DNA from: Acanthosoma haemorrhoidale
Taxonomy: Eukaryota; Arthropoda; Insecta; Hemiptera; Acanthosomatidae
Direction of reading: 5' to 3'
Length of the DNA stretch: 64,000 bases
NCBI GenBank assembly: GCA_930367205.1
Contig: OV884013.1
Location: 93,063,333 to 93,127,332 of the forward strand
In this document: positions 1 to 10,960 of the stretch, piece after piece
Layout of the letters: the number at the start of each line of letters is the position of its first letter
Position numbering within the stretch: the first letter of the stretch is position 1
The notes under the pieces: generated by a model
What the model saw: only the letters and a program-made list of their open reading frames with translations
Told to the model about the DNA's origin: nothing
Database searches by the model: none
Translations under genes and position numbers: made by a program

Positions 1-2293
1 GTGATCGGAAGGGATCACGTGATGAAATGAAATCCTGGTCCTTTCAATATATTTTTGTTTATCTTTAACAAATAAAACCTTTTTAAAAAAAGTGCAATTG
101 TAACATTTCTTTAATAGCCGTGGTAAAGCACAAATGGTTTGTTTTTTTAGGGCATATCACCCACTAGGGTCATTGACACCCGAAATACAAAGGTTTGCTA
201 TGACCACTTCTGGGTAAAATGTACGTATCCCTTCAGTACATAAGCCTGGTCCTAATCCTTCACAAGTTTTTGAGAAAATTCTTCTGAAACACCTCCTTAT
301 CTCGTTGACTCACAAAACTTTCTCTCAACTCACCAGGCTGGTTCCGACTTCTAGACTAAGTCGGACCGAGGTCTCGAACCGATTTTTTTCAGTAAATGGC
401 CTGCAGGTTTGGCATCTTGTCTTTGAATCCAAGTACTTGTATTATAACCATTTCTTGTAAGGTTTATAAACAAAAAATTATAAGCATTTTTTTTTTTTAT
501 GAGTAGAATAGTTTGTTGGGAAATCGGCATATGTTGATAATAGCGAGTAGTAGTATTAGTATTAATGCCAACCTAATTAATAATAATTAGGTCTTAGTGC
601 ATTTTGGGGAATCGAGATATTTTTACCAATTAAAATCCCTTACCTTTTCACAATAGGACTTGAGGCAGACATACATAATATGTCGAAACGTTTCCCTTAA
701 ATAAATTCGAAGAAAGTCCAACAATGCATAATTATAGGTTGTATATGTAATGTCTATGAATGGTTTTTTTCTTACCTACAGTAAGGGTTAATTATTGTGT
801 CAAAAGTTACCCAGTTCTGCTTAGAAATGAAACAAATTAGGGTATCGAAACTTACATAGTGGGTTCCATATGGTGGTTATATAACGCCATACGAAATCGT
901 CTTTTGTATCGCTCAACCTTCTCGGTCGTTTTAATCAATATTTGAGCATATTATACTGTTTTTATGATTATTCAGATAGTGGCGCCAATCGTGCAATCAT
1001 AGCCAGAGAAATATTTTCATTAAGATCAAGGAGAGTCAAGGGGTTTTCATTTCATTTTTCAGCGAAGGATTTCACTCGTGAATATCCAACAAAGCGATTT
1101 TAATTGCGTTTTTATTCGGTGTTTGTAAAACCAGGTAATGCCAAATGGTCAACCATAATTGAAAACTAAGCCCTCTTAGCGAAATCGAATTGCTCAAAAA
1201 ATCATTAACGGTCTAGATACTCAGCCTTTCACATACGTTTGAATGTTAGTTAAGTTTTGTACATGAAGCTCATATTGACGTTTATAAACAAAATCAGATA
1301 TAAAATTTACTAAATTGGCAAAACATGCCAGCCATGCTGTTTATTTGATGCTCTAAAGCCATATTGGTACTTATTTGCCTTGAGGAAGAATACTTGATCC
1401 CTGGTGAGAAGGCTCTCGGACAAGAAATATTTCATTTCCTTACATTAATTATAGCTAATTTAAGATTTTTGTTTGGAGGGCGGTTAGTATTCATTATTTT
1501 AAGCGTTTTATTGGTATCTATCTAAACCCAAAACCCATTTAAACTATACATGGGCCCGTCTAATTGCCTTCTATACTCTATGGGAGCTTGAGGAATTTAG
1601 TCCCTGTGTCTCATTGCTTGTAATAAACACATAGAAAATATGGCTATCATGGTAAAAAAATGATAGTGTCATCTATTGGTTAGCTTTTATTAAAAAAAAT
1701 TATTTTTTCATACTTTTGAACAGATTGTCGAACATTAATGTCTCAGTTTCATGTTGAGGGATAATATTTTGCATGAAATTTATGCCCCAGAAAAGCTAAA
1801 AAAATAGTTATTTAAATTTTAATTAGAAAAACATATATATATATTAATAGGGGATCAAATTAAAGATATTAGTGTCCTAATCAGTAATATCTTGAGGCTC
1901 TATTCGGCTATTGTAACAATAAAAGTCATTAATATTGTCAAGTCCTTAATTGTGTGATGCATCACAGTCGAGATGACTTTTTTTATAAGTCCGTCCACCA
2001 CTCACTTTAAATCTTTAATATTTCATAAAGCTCAGAGTGTTTTTTTTTTTTGTTTTGTAGATGGAACTGCCATTTATTTTAGCTTTAATCCCAAAAGTGG
2101 CGAGTGCTGTGATTATAATAGCAGCAAACCAGGCTAAGCCCAACGGAACGGTATTAATTTGTGAAAACGCAGTATTTATCTTATTTAGTTGTGTACCTTT
2201 CAGTTAATATATTAATAATTATTTTGATGTAGCATTAGCGTGATTTGAACTAGGAGATTTCTCGTGGTTAATACTGCTTGCCAAATAAGCAGT
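1..2293. other. AT-rich non-coding DNA
   Basis: No open frame with recognisable similarity. Short poly(T)/poly(A) runs only. Probably intron or 3' part of the Nmdar2-like locus. Confidence 0.6.
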
Positions 2294-3445
2294 CACAAAT
2301 ATATTAGAATAATTAGTTGTCCATGTAACGCTACTGGTGTAAATAATTACAGCTTAAGGATTAAAGAAATTATTACAGCCTAGATTTGAACCCGAGAACA
2401 TTTTAATCTGTACATACAAAATTATGTATACATTTAAAGCCTTCAAAGCTGAAATTTTGTTTGGCAATTCTTCTAAAAACGAAGAGGTACAATATTTGAA
2501 AATTTGTCTCGTTAGATTCTACAATTTTTTGCTTTTTAACTTCGCAACCACCAAAAAGCAAGTTTCTATAATTTTCTTGAAGAGCACCGATATTTAACAA
2601 GTATACAATATACTTTACTGTGTAATGAGCAGCAGTCAATTTGTGGTACCACAAATACCAGCCACTACTATCTACTATACACTCCTATAACATCTTATTC
2701 AGCAATGTTTCAAAATTGACTACAAAAATATTGTCATCTAATATTTTTTCGAAACATTTTATTTACAACTTTCTATTTATTTTTTTATATTATTAAACGA
2801 CTCATGGTTATAAACTTTGACATTATTTTACAAACATATTAATAACTGCATTTGTTTCTAAATACATATTCTTTGGAACCCTATAAGATCATTGCTGCAA
2901 ATTATTTTTTAAATAGTAATTGATATGTTAGAAATGTGTTGGAATGAACGTGAGTTTTCAAGAACAAAATTGAAAACTGAAAATTAAAAAATTGAGACTG
3001 AAAACATTATTCGTTAACAACCCCTCTGGTCCCAAAAACAGGAGCTGTCAGGGAAATCACTATGAAACATTTAACGTTCAATTACCGTTAATTTTTTCAA
3101 AAAAATCTGTTAAGGCATTTCATCAGTATTAAAATAACTGTTGCTGATTACACAGTAAATTATATTGTATACTTGTTAAATACCGGTGCTCTTCAAGAAA
3201 ATTATAGAAACTTGCTTTTTCTGATTGTGAAGTTGTTTAAAAATTGTAGAATCTAACGAGTCAAATTTTCTAATATTGCACCTCTTCATTTTTAGAAGAA
3301 TTACCAAACAAAATTTCAGCTTTGAAGGCTTTATATGTATACATAATTTTGTATGTACAGATTAAAAAGTTCTCGGGTTCAAATCTAGGCTGTACTAATT
3401 TCGTTAATTCTACACGGGACAACTAATTATTCTAATATATTTGTG
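2294..3445. mobile_element. Foldback element with long terminal inverted repeats
   Basis: The left arm (2294 to about 2638) is the reverse complement of the right arm (about 3139 to 3445). I read the identity as roughly 90%, with a few short indels, the largest being about 30 bases present only in the left arm. The arms end symmetrically at CACAAATATATTAGAAT and its complement. The loop of about 500 bp has no coding sequence I can identify. Both arms contain GGTTCAAATCT, which resembles a pol III B box. The open frame on the minus strand at 2403-2654 lies wholly inside an arm and is not recognisable. No clear target duplication was found. It could be a foldback or MITE-like DNA transposon, or two copies of one repeat in opposite orientation. 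Confidence 0.75.
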
Positions 3446-4359
3446 CTAGGAGTTTTTGAACGTGTAGTGTTTCTTTTTCCTTTATTGGAAAATAACGCAG
3501 AAAAAATGAATGTGGGACTGCATGGAATATAGATTTGTTCCTATTTATAAATGGAAAGTGGTTTAAAGGTAGAAAGAAGCACGGAGAACGAAAATAGGTT
3601 GGCCTTATTCAATTTCCTTCGGATATGGACACAAGTCGTCTTAGACTACAGTCTGCCTGGTTGCAGTCCCTTGGGTTACCCAGGCTGGCAATGAAGGGGG
3701 CTGTGATGAAAACCCAGCAAATGGAAAAGTTGGAAAACTCACGCCCAATAACTACCTCTACCTTATATCTACTCTCTTATTCTATTTTATTTATTTTTTT
3801 TTGCTTTACCATTTCCTCTATCAATTTTCAGCTTAAAACTTTTCAACTAGAATATTTTGAACAATGAAAATAGTACTCGGTTGTATGGTTTGCGTATGGG
3901 ATAGTAGTTTTGCTTTGACCTGAAAGCAACTGTTAAAAACTCCCATTACTTATTGAAGCTAAACCTTAGATGATACCATATTAATCATGAAATGTTTTCT
4001 AACGTTATTCTCATCTGGTTGCTCATGATTGTTTTAACATTTGTTATTTGTTAACTCGGAGGAGGAATAGCAATTCTTGGTTTTATAATAAAACCATATT
4101 TTAAATCAAGTAATGTCTGCACCTTGTTAAACTCGTCTTTCACATCTATAAAATTCAGTACAAACAATTGCTCTATCTTACGTTCCGAGCTTTTACTGAT
4201 ATATTCCTGAGGATAAATATATTCCTGTGTCTATATCCCACAATGGATCCCTTCCATCTTTCTTTGTCTTCTAGCTGCTCCTTCTCAACATCTCTGTCGT
4301 TTTTTAGTATTTGTGTTTAGTGGTATTTGTTCTGTTATTTACGCACAGAGTTTGGGAGC
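3446..4359. other. Non-coding DNA, nothing recognised
   Basis: An 80-codon plus-strand frame at 3625-3867 has low-complexity, hydrophobic content in its second half and no recognisable motif. Confidence 0.5.
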
Positions 4360-4503
4360 TTTTTTTTTTTTTTCTTCATAGCCCCTTTAAATTCACAGAT
4401 AACTATATATAATTATAAATCCTCAGGCGAATCTATTCACAAATTATTTTTTTATTTCCTGTAGCATCGCTACGTTTTGTTATTTTATAAAAATTATATA
4501 ATG
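4360..4503 (-). mobile_element. Poly(A)-tailed retroposon, copy 1
   Basis: Minus-strand copy of a family found four times in the window. The tail is seen as T14 at 4360-4373, preceded in element orientation by AAAGGGGCTATGAAG. The body has the AT-palindromic core around TATAATTATATATAGTTAT and a GTAGCGATGCTAC palindrome. It is the longest match to the plus-strand copy at 8585-8754. The target duplication is not clear for this copy. Confidence 0.75.
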
Positions 4504-4560
4504 AATAAACAAGTATATTGATACACATTATACGTGACGGGACTAAACTGACTAATAAAG

Positions 4561-4667
4561 GTGATGGGGCTCACCTTTTTGATCAACAACAAACCTTTTT
4601 GACTGTCTGCCTGGCCATCGATGCGGGAGGGGTGGTGGGGTCATAGTGTTAAACACTGGGTTGTCCG
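4561..4667 (-). pseudogene. 5'-truncated fragment of a jockey ORF2 end
   Basis: On the minus strand the frame reads PVFNTMTPPPLPHRW. The decayed jockey element at 34.43-38.0 kb reads PVFNTITPAPFPQRW at the C-terminus of its ORF2. The nucleotide match continues into the 3' untranslated stretch near 4562 (GGTGAGCCCCATCAC against GGTAAGCCTCATCGC near 34440). This is a short dead copy of the same or a closely related LINE family. Confidence 0.7.
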
Positions 4668-6744
4668 ATTTAAAACACAGACTTATATAGCTATGTCTAA
4701 GGTCAATTTAATCAATTCTTTAGATCAATTATTTACTTCAGAATAAAGTAATTGTGGCCAACCGTCACAAATATATATAACTGCACAGTGCTAACAATTT
4801 ATAAAAACAAAATCCTCTTAATTATATAAAACTTTGTTTCATCAATACTATTCCATCATACAAGCAAATGTACTAAATGAGTGTCGAAGTGAACGTACAA
4901 ATCTTGGAGTTTTGGTCATAAAGATCCAAGATAATTGTTTAAAACTAAGTAACATCAAAGATTCATTAATAAACTCTAATAACAAATAACAACAGTAGCT
5001 AGATAGTACTAATAATAGGAATACAAATCAATTTCGAGGTTGAAAACATTAAAGGAATTTAGTTTACAGGTGTCAATACTATCCATATTTGAATTTAACT
5101 TGATTAGGGGCTCTCCCATATTTGAATTCTAGTCAACAATTAAGGGGAGGAACTAGGACGTTTTAATTAATTATTAGCCAAAACATTGTGAATGTTACTT
5201 GATAAAGGTTTCAAATAAAAATAAATATAAAGAAGGTTCATCTCATTTCCTTTCAGACCAAACACATTGTTATTTAATTCTCCATAGTCATAGGAATTTG
5301 TAGTTAGTAAGTCACCTTAAGTTTCAAGCATGAACTAAACGTGGTTGATCCGATACATCTCATAATTCTCTTACTCTATTGGTTTAGTTTTAACTTAATG
5401 CGATTGTAACTGTATTTTGTGTTAAACATTTAAGTGAAGAACTTGCATTTACAATATAATAGAAAATAAAATAATTGTACTCCGGGACCATGTATAACGA
5501 ATGTATAATGAAAAATGACGAAGTAACATATACTGTCAACTTCTGTTAATAAAAAAAAAAGTTCAACAGGCTACGATAATCTGTGAATGGATCTACATTA
5601 ACAAAAAAAACCAACCATAACTAAACAGTCAGTAAAATGTATACAGCAATGAATGAAATCCTTTAAATTAACAAATATACAAGCTATATATTTAAACCAA
5701 AAATTGTTCCAGTCAAACATCAAACAATAAATCGATTAAACAATAAAATAAAAATATAAATGCAAAGAAAAATCGTTTCAAACGTATTGAATTGTCATCA
5801 GCACTCAATCCAAATATTTTTAGTAGACAGTTGAAAATTCTACGTTATGATATGAATTGTGTCAGTCTGTAATTTAAGTGTAGGTAGTAGGTGGGAATAA
5901 AATAGCCCGAAAAAAGCACAACTGAAAAGATCCAATTGAGTGAACATTGATGAATGTAGAACAGTAAATCTATTGCTGAAGGCATTGACGTTTGACTGTT
6001 GGTGTCCAATTGTCCACTCCGCCGTTCCTACGGGCGGATTAACAGCAGACCGGACCAATAGTGCAAACGGTTAAATTTATAGTTGATATTTAACACAAAG
6101 GGGCACCAGTTGAATTATTTCGAGCCCACCCACCGGGTGGTGTATTAACTAACCCCTTTGTCCGACACACCTTCCCCTCCGTCTGACGGCTCCTTTATCT
6201 TTATAATTTGGCCCGTCAGGGTGGTCTATTGTCCCGGGGTTTTTGTCACCTCTAATTGGGGCTAATTGTAATGCAAAAATTATATCTTGAATAGGACCGT
6301 AAGCCCCATCACTCCTCTAGATGCAATTAATAATTCGACTGAGCTACCACTACCAACACCTTGATTTATGCTGTCTTACGTGACGAGAGCTCATCGACCG
6401 GTGAGGATTCGTCCCGTATTCACGGTTCGAAGAAAAATATTACACTGAATGAAGAAATCGAAAACTTCCCTTAATCCGCACTCTCGCAATTGTGGGTACT
6501 GTTTATAAGGAACCATTATTTCGATGGGTGGTTGCTCCCATCTCTTGATCTAGATATATTTTACACACAGTTGACACAGCTCCACAAACGTTTGGAAATG
6601 GAGATTGTCTTTACATTTACATTTAAATAAATGCGATCCCAAATATGGATTGAACCCATGTCTTGACCCACCCAGATTGAACACCACCTGAAAGGTACTC
6701 AGGAATTCAAGTGCTAGTTCATTCATTAGGTTTCCACTCGCATC
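4668..6744. other. AT-rich non-coding DNA
   Basis: No recognisable gene. The short minus-strand frames at 5840-6058 and 6550-6768 have no conserved motif. The stretch 6120-6430 is more GC-rich and unassigned. Confidence 0.5.
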
Positions 6745-7216
6745 CGTTACAGGTTTATGAAATTCCATAGTAACCTATCCATTCACCCTAATCCCCTAGC
6801 GCAGTCATTAAACTGCGTCTAATCCCTATAATCCTCCTCAGAGACTAAAGTGGATGTGGCTTCGTGACCTGCTATAAATACGTGACAGTGGGAGTACTGG
6901 CAATGGCCGATTTCTCTAATGATGTCCAGAGCGTCTGTGGCTCTCGCGCTCTTAGTAAACCTCCACTTGCTCGTATACAGTTAGGCGCCTGACCGAGAAG
7001 CGTGCGGGACTTCCCAAGACTCCACTTTTTCTTTCGCACGTGAGGTAGGTGACAACCGTGTGGGTTTGGGAGGTCTCTTGGCTGTTTGTAAATACTGTAT
7101 GAATGAGGGAGTGAATACAAATTGTAAATATGGTATGAATGAGAACATTTATCACAATTACTTATTGCAGAATAAGGCAGATTGTAATTTTATTACAATA
7201 AAGAAGTTTTCTATTC
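6745..7216 (+). mobile_element. Jockey-like LINE family 3, 3' tail, copy 1
   Basis: 5'-truncated plus-strand copy. It starts within the last part of ORF2 (FMKFHSNLS in translation, as in the 56.2-kb copy), passes a degraded RT C-terminus, then the shared 3' untranslated region (GTGACAGTGGGAGTACTGGC, ACTTCCCAAGACTCC, GTATGAATGAG). It ends at an ATAAAGAAGTTTT terminus. The coding part has stops and indels, so it is an old copy. Confidence 0.8.
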
Positions 7217-7449
7217 TTCTTCAATTTTAAAATAATTGAGAATCGGACACATGCCTACGAAGTCTGTTTTTTTTAAATCCAGTGCAAAATCACAAGGTAA
7301 ATGTTCCGTACCAGAGAACAGAACATCAGTTAATGCACCTTACTGTGCTCATCCCAAAGCGGTCTTAAAACTTATTCTATCTAAGATAACAGCTATCCAA
7401 AATTTCTAAAATTCTTTCAAAAATTATCCGTCTACCAAAATCATTTAGC

Positions 7450-7835
7450 CAGATAACTTTCAACCATCACCCATCCCTACAATCTTTCATGGAGATTAAG
7501 ACGGAAGTGGCTCCTTGATCAGTAATAACAATCAGTTTTTCTGCATCCACGCCATGAGCGTCCGCAGCTCCCATGCTCTGTTTTATCCTCCAAAGCCCTT
7601 TAATCTTGATGTGGTAGCAGTCCCTGATCCTCCCTCACATTCTTCTATATAGCCGGGAAGATGACAATTCTGCAGGTTGACTCGGGAGATCGCTGGACTT
7701 TGCTCATGTATATATTGTAAACATGGTAGGGATTAGAGAGTGAATGCACTACTGTAAATTTGGTATGAATGAAATAATTTTTCTCTCAATGGTCTAATGC
7801 CCTATGAGGCAAGATTATAATACCCCTGGAATAAA
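7450..7835 (+). mobile_element. Jockey-like LINE family 3, 3' tail, copy 2 (very decayed)
   Basis: Follows copy 1 in the same orientation. CCCATCCCTACAATC, GGAGATTAAGACGGAAGTGG and TTTGGTATGAATGAAA correspond in order to the ORF2 end and 3' untranslated region of the family, with many substitutions. It ends near GGAATAAAGA at 7830. Confidence 0.6.
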
Positions 7836-8574
7836 GATTTAAAAAACGAAACATAAATGAATTCCTGATATGATCAGGTATTGCAAGTTAGGTTTTAAAG
7901 CACTGAAACCACTAAATCATTTACGGAAAATAACGCAATTATTTTTTGAAGGGGCCTTCGTTGAGCCGACTGGACACTCTCCAGGCCAGGGGGTGTTTTG
8001 AACATTTTCAAGGTTCACAGAAAAGGGGAGGGGTTGAAATGTAACCTGAAAGCACTTTAGCGCTGCTTCATAACAATCTGTTTCAAAGGGGTCCAGTTTT
8101 TTTCTTCTTAATTTTTAGCTAACCTCTTTAAGCTAATAATGTTACTTCAAAATTCGTTCTCTTTCTCAATCAAAATGGTTTACGCAAATATAATATGGAA
8201 TTTTGAAGGTAAGGTTTGATAAAACCTGCCAAAAATCTCAAACTTGTACCTCGTTTACTCACAATGCTATACTTGTTCGGAGTGATTTGTGCAAATATCT
8301 TACTGTGTATGGCCCAAATAACGTTGATCCCTGAGAAAAAAAAATTAATTCACTTATTATATTTACGTAAACCAAATTGAAATGATATGTTGTACAGTAT
8401 TGTGTCAAGCTTTATTGTATTGTATGTATGAGTTTTTTTTTAAATATTAATTGTAGAAATTGTAAGTTAACATCATGGTGTGTATATACATTATAAAGTA
8501 TATTTTCAAGTCATCGTCTCCACTGTAATTTGCTCGTATAAAGAAAGTTTACTATTTAGTTTAGTTACCACTCT
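7836..8574. other. Non-coding DNA, nothing recognised
   Basis: No frame of interest and no repeat matched elsewhere in the window. Confidence 0.5.
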
Positions 8575-8584
8575 ATAGATCATA

Positions 8585-8754
8585 ATTTTTTTTTTTTTTT
8601 TTTCATTATATGATTTTCATAAAATAACAAAACCTGTGTATAATACAGACATGCTACAGAAACCACAAAAATAATTTGTAAATAGATTTGCCTGAGGATT
8701 TATAATTATAAACAATTATTTGTAAATTTAAAGGGGCTAAGAAAGAAAAAAAAA
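8585..8754 (+). mobile_element. Poly(A)-tailed retroposon, copy 2, with 10-bp target duplication
   Basis: Plus-strand copy flanked by the direct repeat ATAGATCATA at 8575-8584 and 8755-8764. It begins with a T run (8586 on), then CATTATATGATTTTCAT, the AT-palindromic core and AAAGGGGCTAAGAAAG, and ends in an A run. Perfect target duplication plus A tail indicates retroposition through a LINE machinery. It has no coding capacity, so it is either non-autonomous or the 3' tail of an unseen LINE. The 5' T run is unusual. Confidence 0.85.
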
Positions 8755-8764
8755 ATAGATCATA

Positions 8765-10730
8765 GATTTAATTTTAATAAATAAACATTCGATGTACATA
8801 GTTTGAGTGTTAGGTAACAAAATATATTGTAACATGATTGTCCGAAGATTTTAAATATATATATGACTTTCATTTTTACTATTACAACATATTTTACTGT
8901 CGATTTTGTGTATACGGTTATGTTAATTTGAAATGCTTACATTTATTTCATTAATGATTTTATGGTCATGAATCGTGCCTGAACTATGTTTCAATTATTA
9001 TTATTCCTTTTTGGTGCACAAAGATACATTGAACATTGTACTACTTGTAATAATATACCATGTAATATGGTATGCGATTCAGCATGAGCATTCGATAAAT
9101 CACCCCAGTTAAATACATGTCCCGCCACTATCTAGCTTAGTTTCTTTCCACTATTTCATTAGAGGGTTCTAATGCACATTACCATTTAATGTAATGCGTG
9201 GGTTTAGCACAAGTAATGGGGTGTTGGTACACAAGCAATGGGTGAGAGATTGAAAAAAACGTTAAATATAAAATAAGTGATATTAAAAAAACACCAGGTT
9301 CTTTCCAATCCATTGGAAATAGAACGTTATGAAAAGAAGTGTGCCAATGACAATGAATGGTGAAATTTCAGGAACGAAAGGTAATGCCGTTTCCATGTAT
9401 AATCAGCCGCAGGGTATAATAAATAGCTCTACGATTCTATGCACGTATAACATGTCGGCCAGATTTTCAAATCTAATCCTTTCACGTCGTTCTTTCTGGC
9501 TTCCCCATCAATAACAGAATACTTCTAGTTAAATGCAAGAACACGGTAGTTTTTCAAGTTATGATAAATCTTTGTATTAACCAAATATATATCTACTACA
9601 TACATTCTTCTTCATAATATGTACATACATACTATACAGTATACATATAAGTTATCGTCTCCCGGCTAGACGATCAAAAAAAAAAGAGAGAGAATATAGA
9701 TCGTAATAATGCACACAGGGCCGATTGTTAACTGACTTTATTATCTTCTCATCCTCTATCTATACACAGGCTTAGTTTACACTAGGCCCTGTGTTATTAG
9801 GCTTAATATTGTCTTGCCACTAGCCATAATATATATATTTATATATATATATATTGAAACCTACCTCATTTTTCACCATTTCCCTTTCTACTTTATTTGA
9901 TCAATTTACCTTAACTAATTTGGCAGGTCCGTCATGAGATCTTTAATTCAAATTGTTTTATGTCTTTGACATAGGAATTTATCCCGATTGAATCGCCCGA
10001 TCTCAAGGCTAATTTTGTAGTTATTATTACATTGAGAAACAAGGAATTGTGAAATATATTCAATAAAATGGTTATAACAAATAATTATAATTAACATAGA
10101 TTATTGACAAAAGCATGAAAAAATATTCAATTCCTTTTAAATTAGGATAATTACTACTAATTACAAACATGAATTTGAGCTCAATTTCTTTTAATGGATC
10201 CATAATAAAAACAATATTAATATCACCCAATCGATGATCTTCCTGTAATCCAATCAACGTTACTTTCTGCCGTTGGTTCTTCTCCTCTCTTCCTGTATGG
10301 TACCACCAATTCGGGAGCTTGCTAAGTCCGCTCTTCTCGGCGGTTGTGCTAAGACTGACCTTTTATCTCATCCCCACTCCTAGGAGCATAAGGGAAGATG
10401 CTTACCAGATGTCAGGGTTCCTGGCCATGATATTCTCAAATATCATGAATGTTACAATATATATTGTGTAGAAGAATATATCTATACAGATTTGATTTTT
10501 CAGGTGATTTTTCATTGGTATTTATGAAGCTATAAGGGAAGGGAAATAATGTACACACATAGTCTTAGTTGTTTATTAGTGATGGAATTCAGGTGATATT
10601 TGGGTTCTCATACTGGAGCTTTGTTTCTTATCCTAGTAATCTTAATGGTTAAAAACGTCTTAATGACTCAGGAAGACTATCAAATATGACACTGCTAAAA
10701 AAAAGAAAAACAATGTGCTAGGCTACTTAC
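8765..10730. other. Putative Nmdar2-like intron, left part
   Basis: Lies downstream (minus strand) of the 10731-10960 exon. No further receptor exon is recognisable. The frames at 9329-9514 and 10072-10257 lack conserved motifs. Confidence 0.5.
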
Positions 10731-10960
10731 TCTGCTATGTCGGATTCCTTGGCGACCCTGCAGATTACCCCGCGGTTCATATTGCACTTGCCAGTGACCG
10801 GATCTGGCGGGGCAAGGGAGATGTAGGGTGGCTCCTCCAGGAAGGTGATCTTGAGGTGGAACTTCTCAGGAACTCCCTGAGGTGGGGTGTGTGAGGTACC
10901 TGGCCAGACGATGTCCTTGATGTCCAGCCCCTCCTTCTCCCAAGACTTCCACACTCCTAT
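10731..10960 (-). CDS. Nmdar2: NMDA receptor subunit 2-like, internal exon (start of glutamate-binding domain)
   Basis: Internal exon on the minus strand. A polypyrimidine tract and AG precede base 10960, and a GTAAGT donor follows base 10731. The 230-bp exon starts in phase 0 and ends two bases into a codon. Its 76 codons read through a stretch like that joining the amino-terminal and S1 ligand-binding domains of insect GluN2-type receptors. Diagnostic pieces are [40 protein letters not shown] and a DPVTGKC motif, which corresponds to the conserved LEE-P...DP-TG-C pattern of GluN2. These receptors are ligand-gated cation channels of the neuronal plasma membrane. GluN1 has a different sequence here, so subunit 2 is preferred. 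No exon for the pore or the rest of S1 was recognised between 1 and 10730, so those exons probably lie beyond the left edge. Confidence 0.88.

Noticed and set aside
300..385. B-box-like GGTTCGAGACC on the minus strand near 370-380, considered as a tRNA or SINE
   Set aside because: No A box at the right distance and no repeat partner in the window.
2403..2654. 83-codon minus-strand frame considered as a transposase fragment
   Set aside because: It lies wholly in the arm of an inverted repeat, and the corresponding frame in the other arm is full of stops. No transposase motif.
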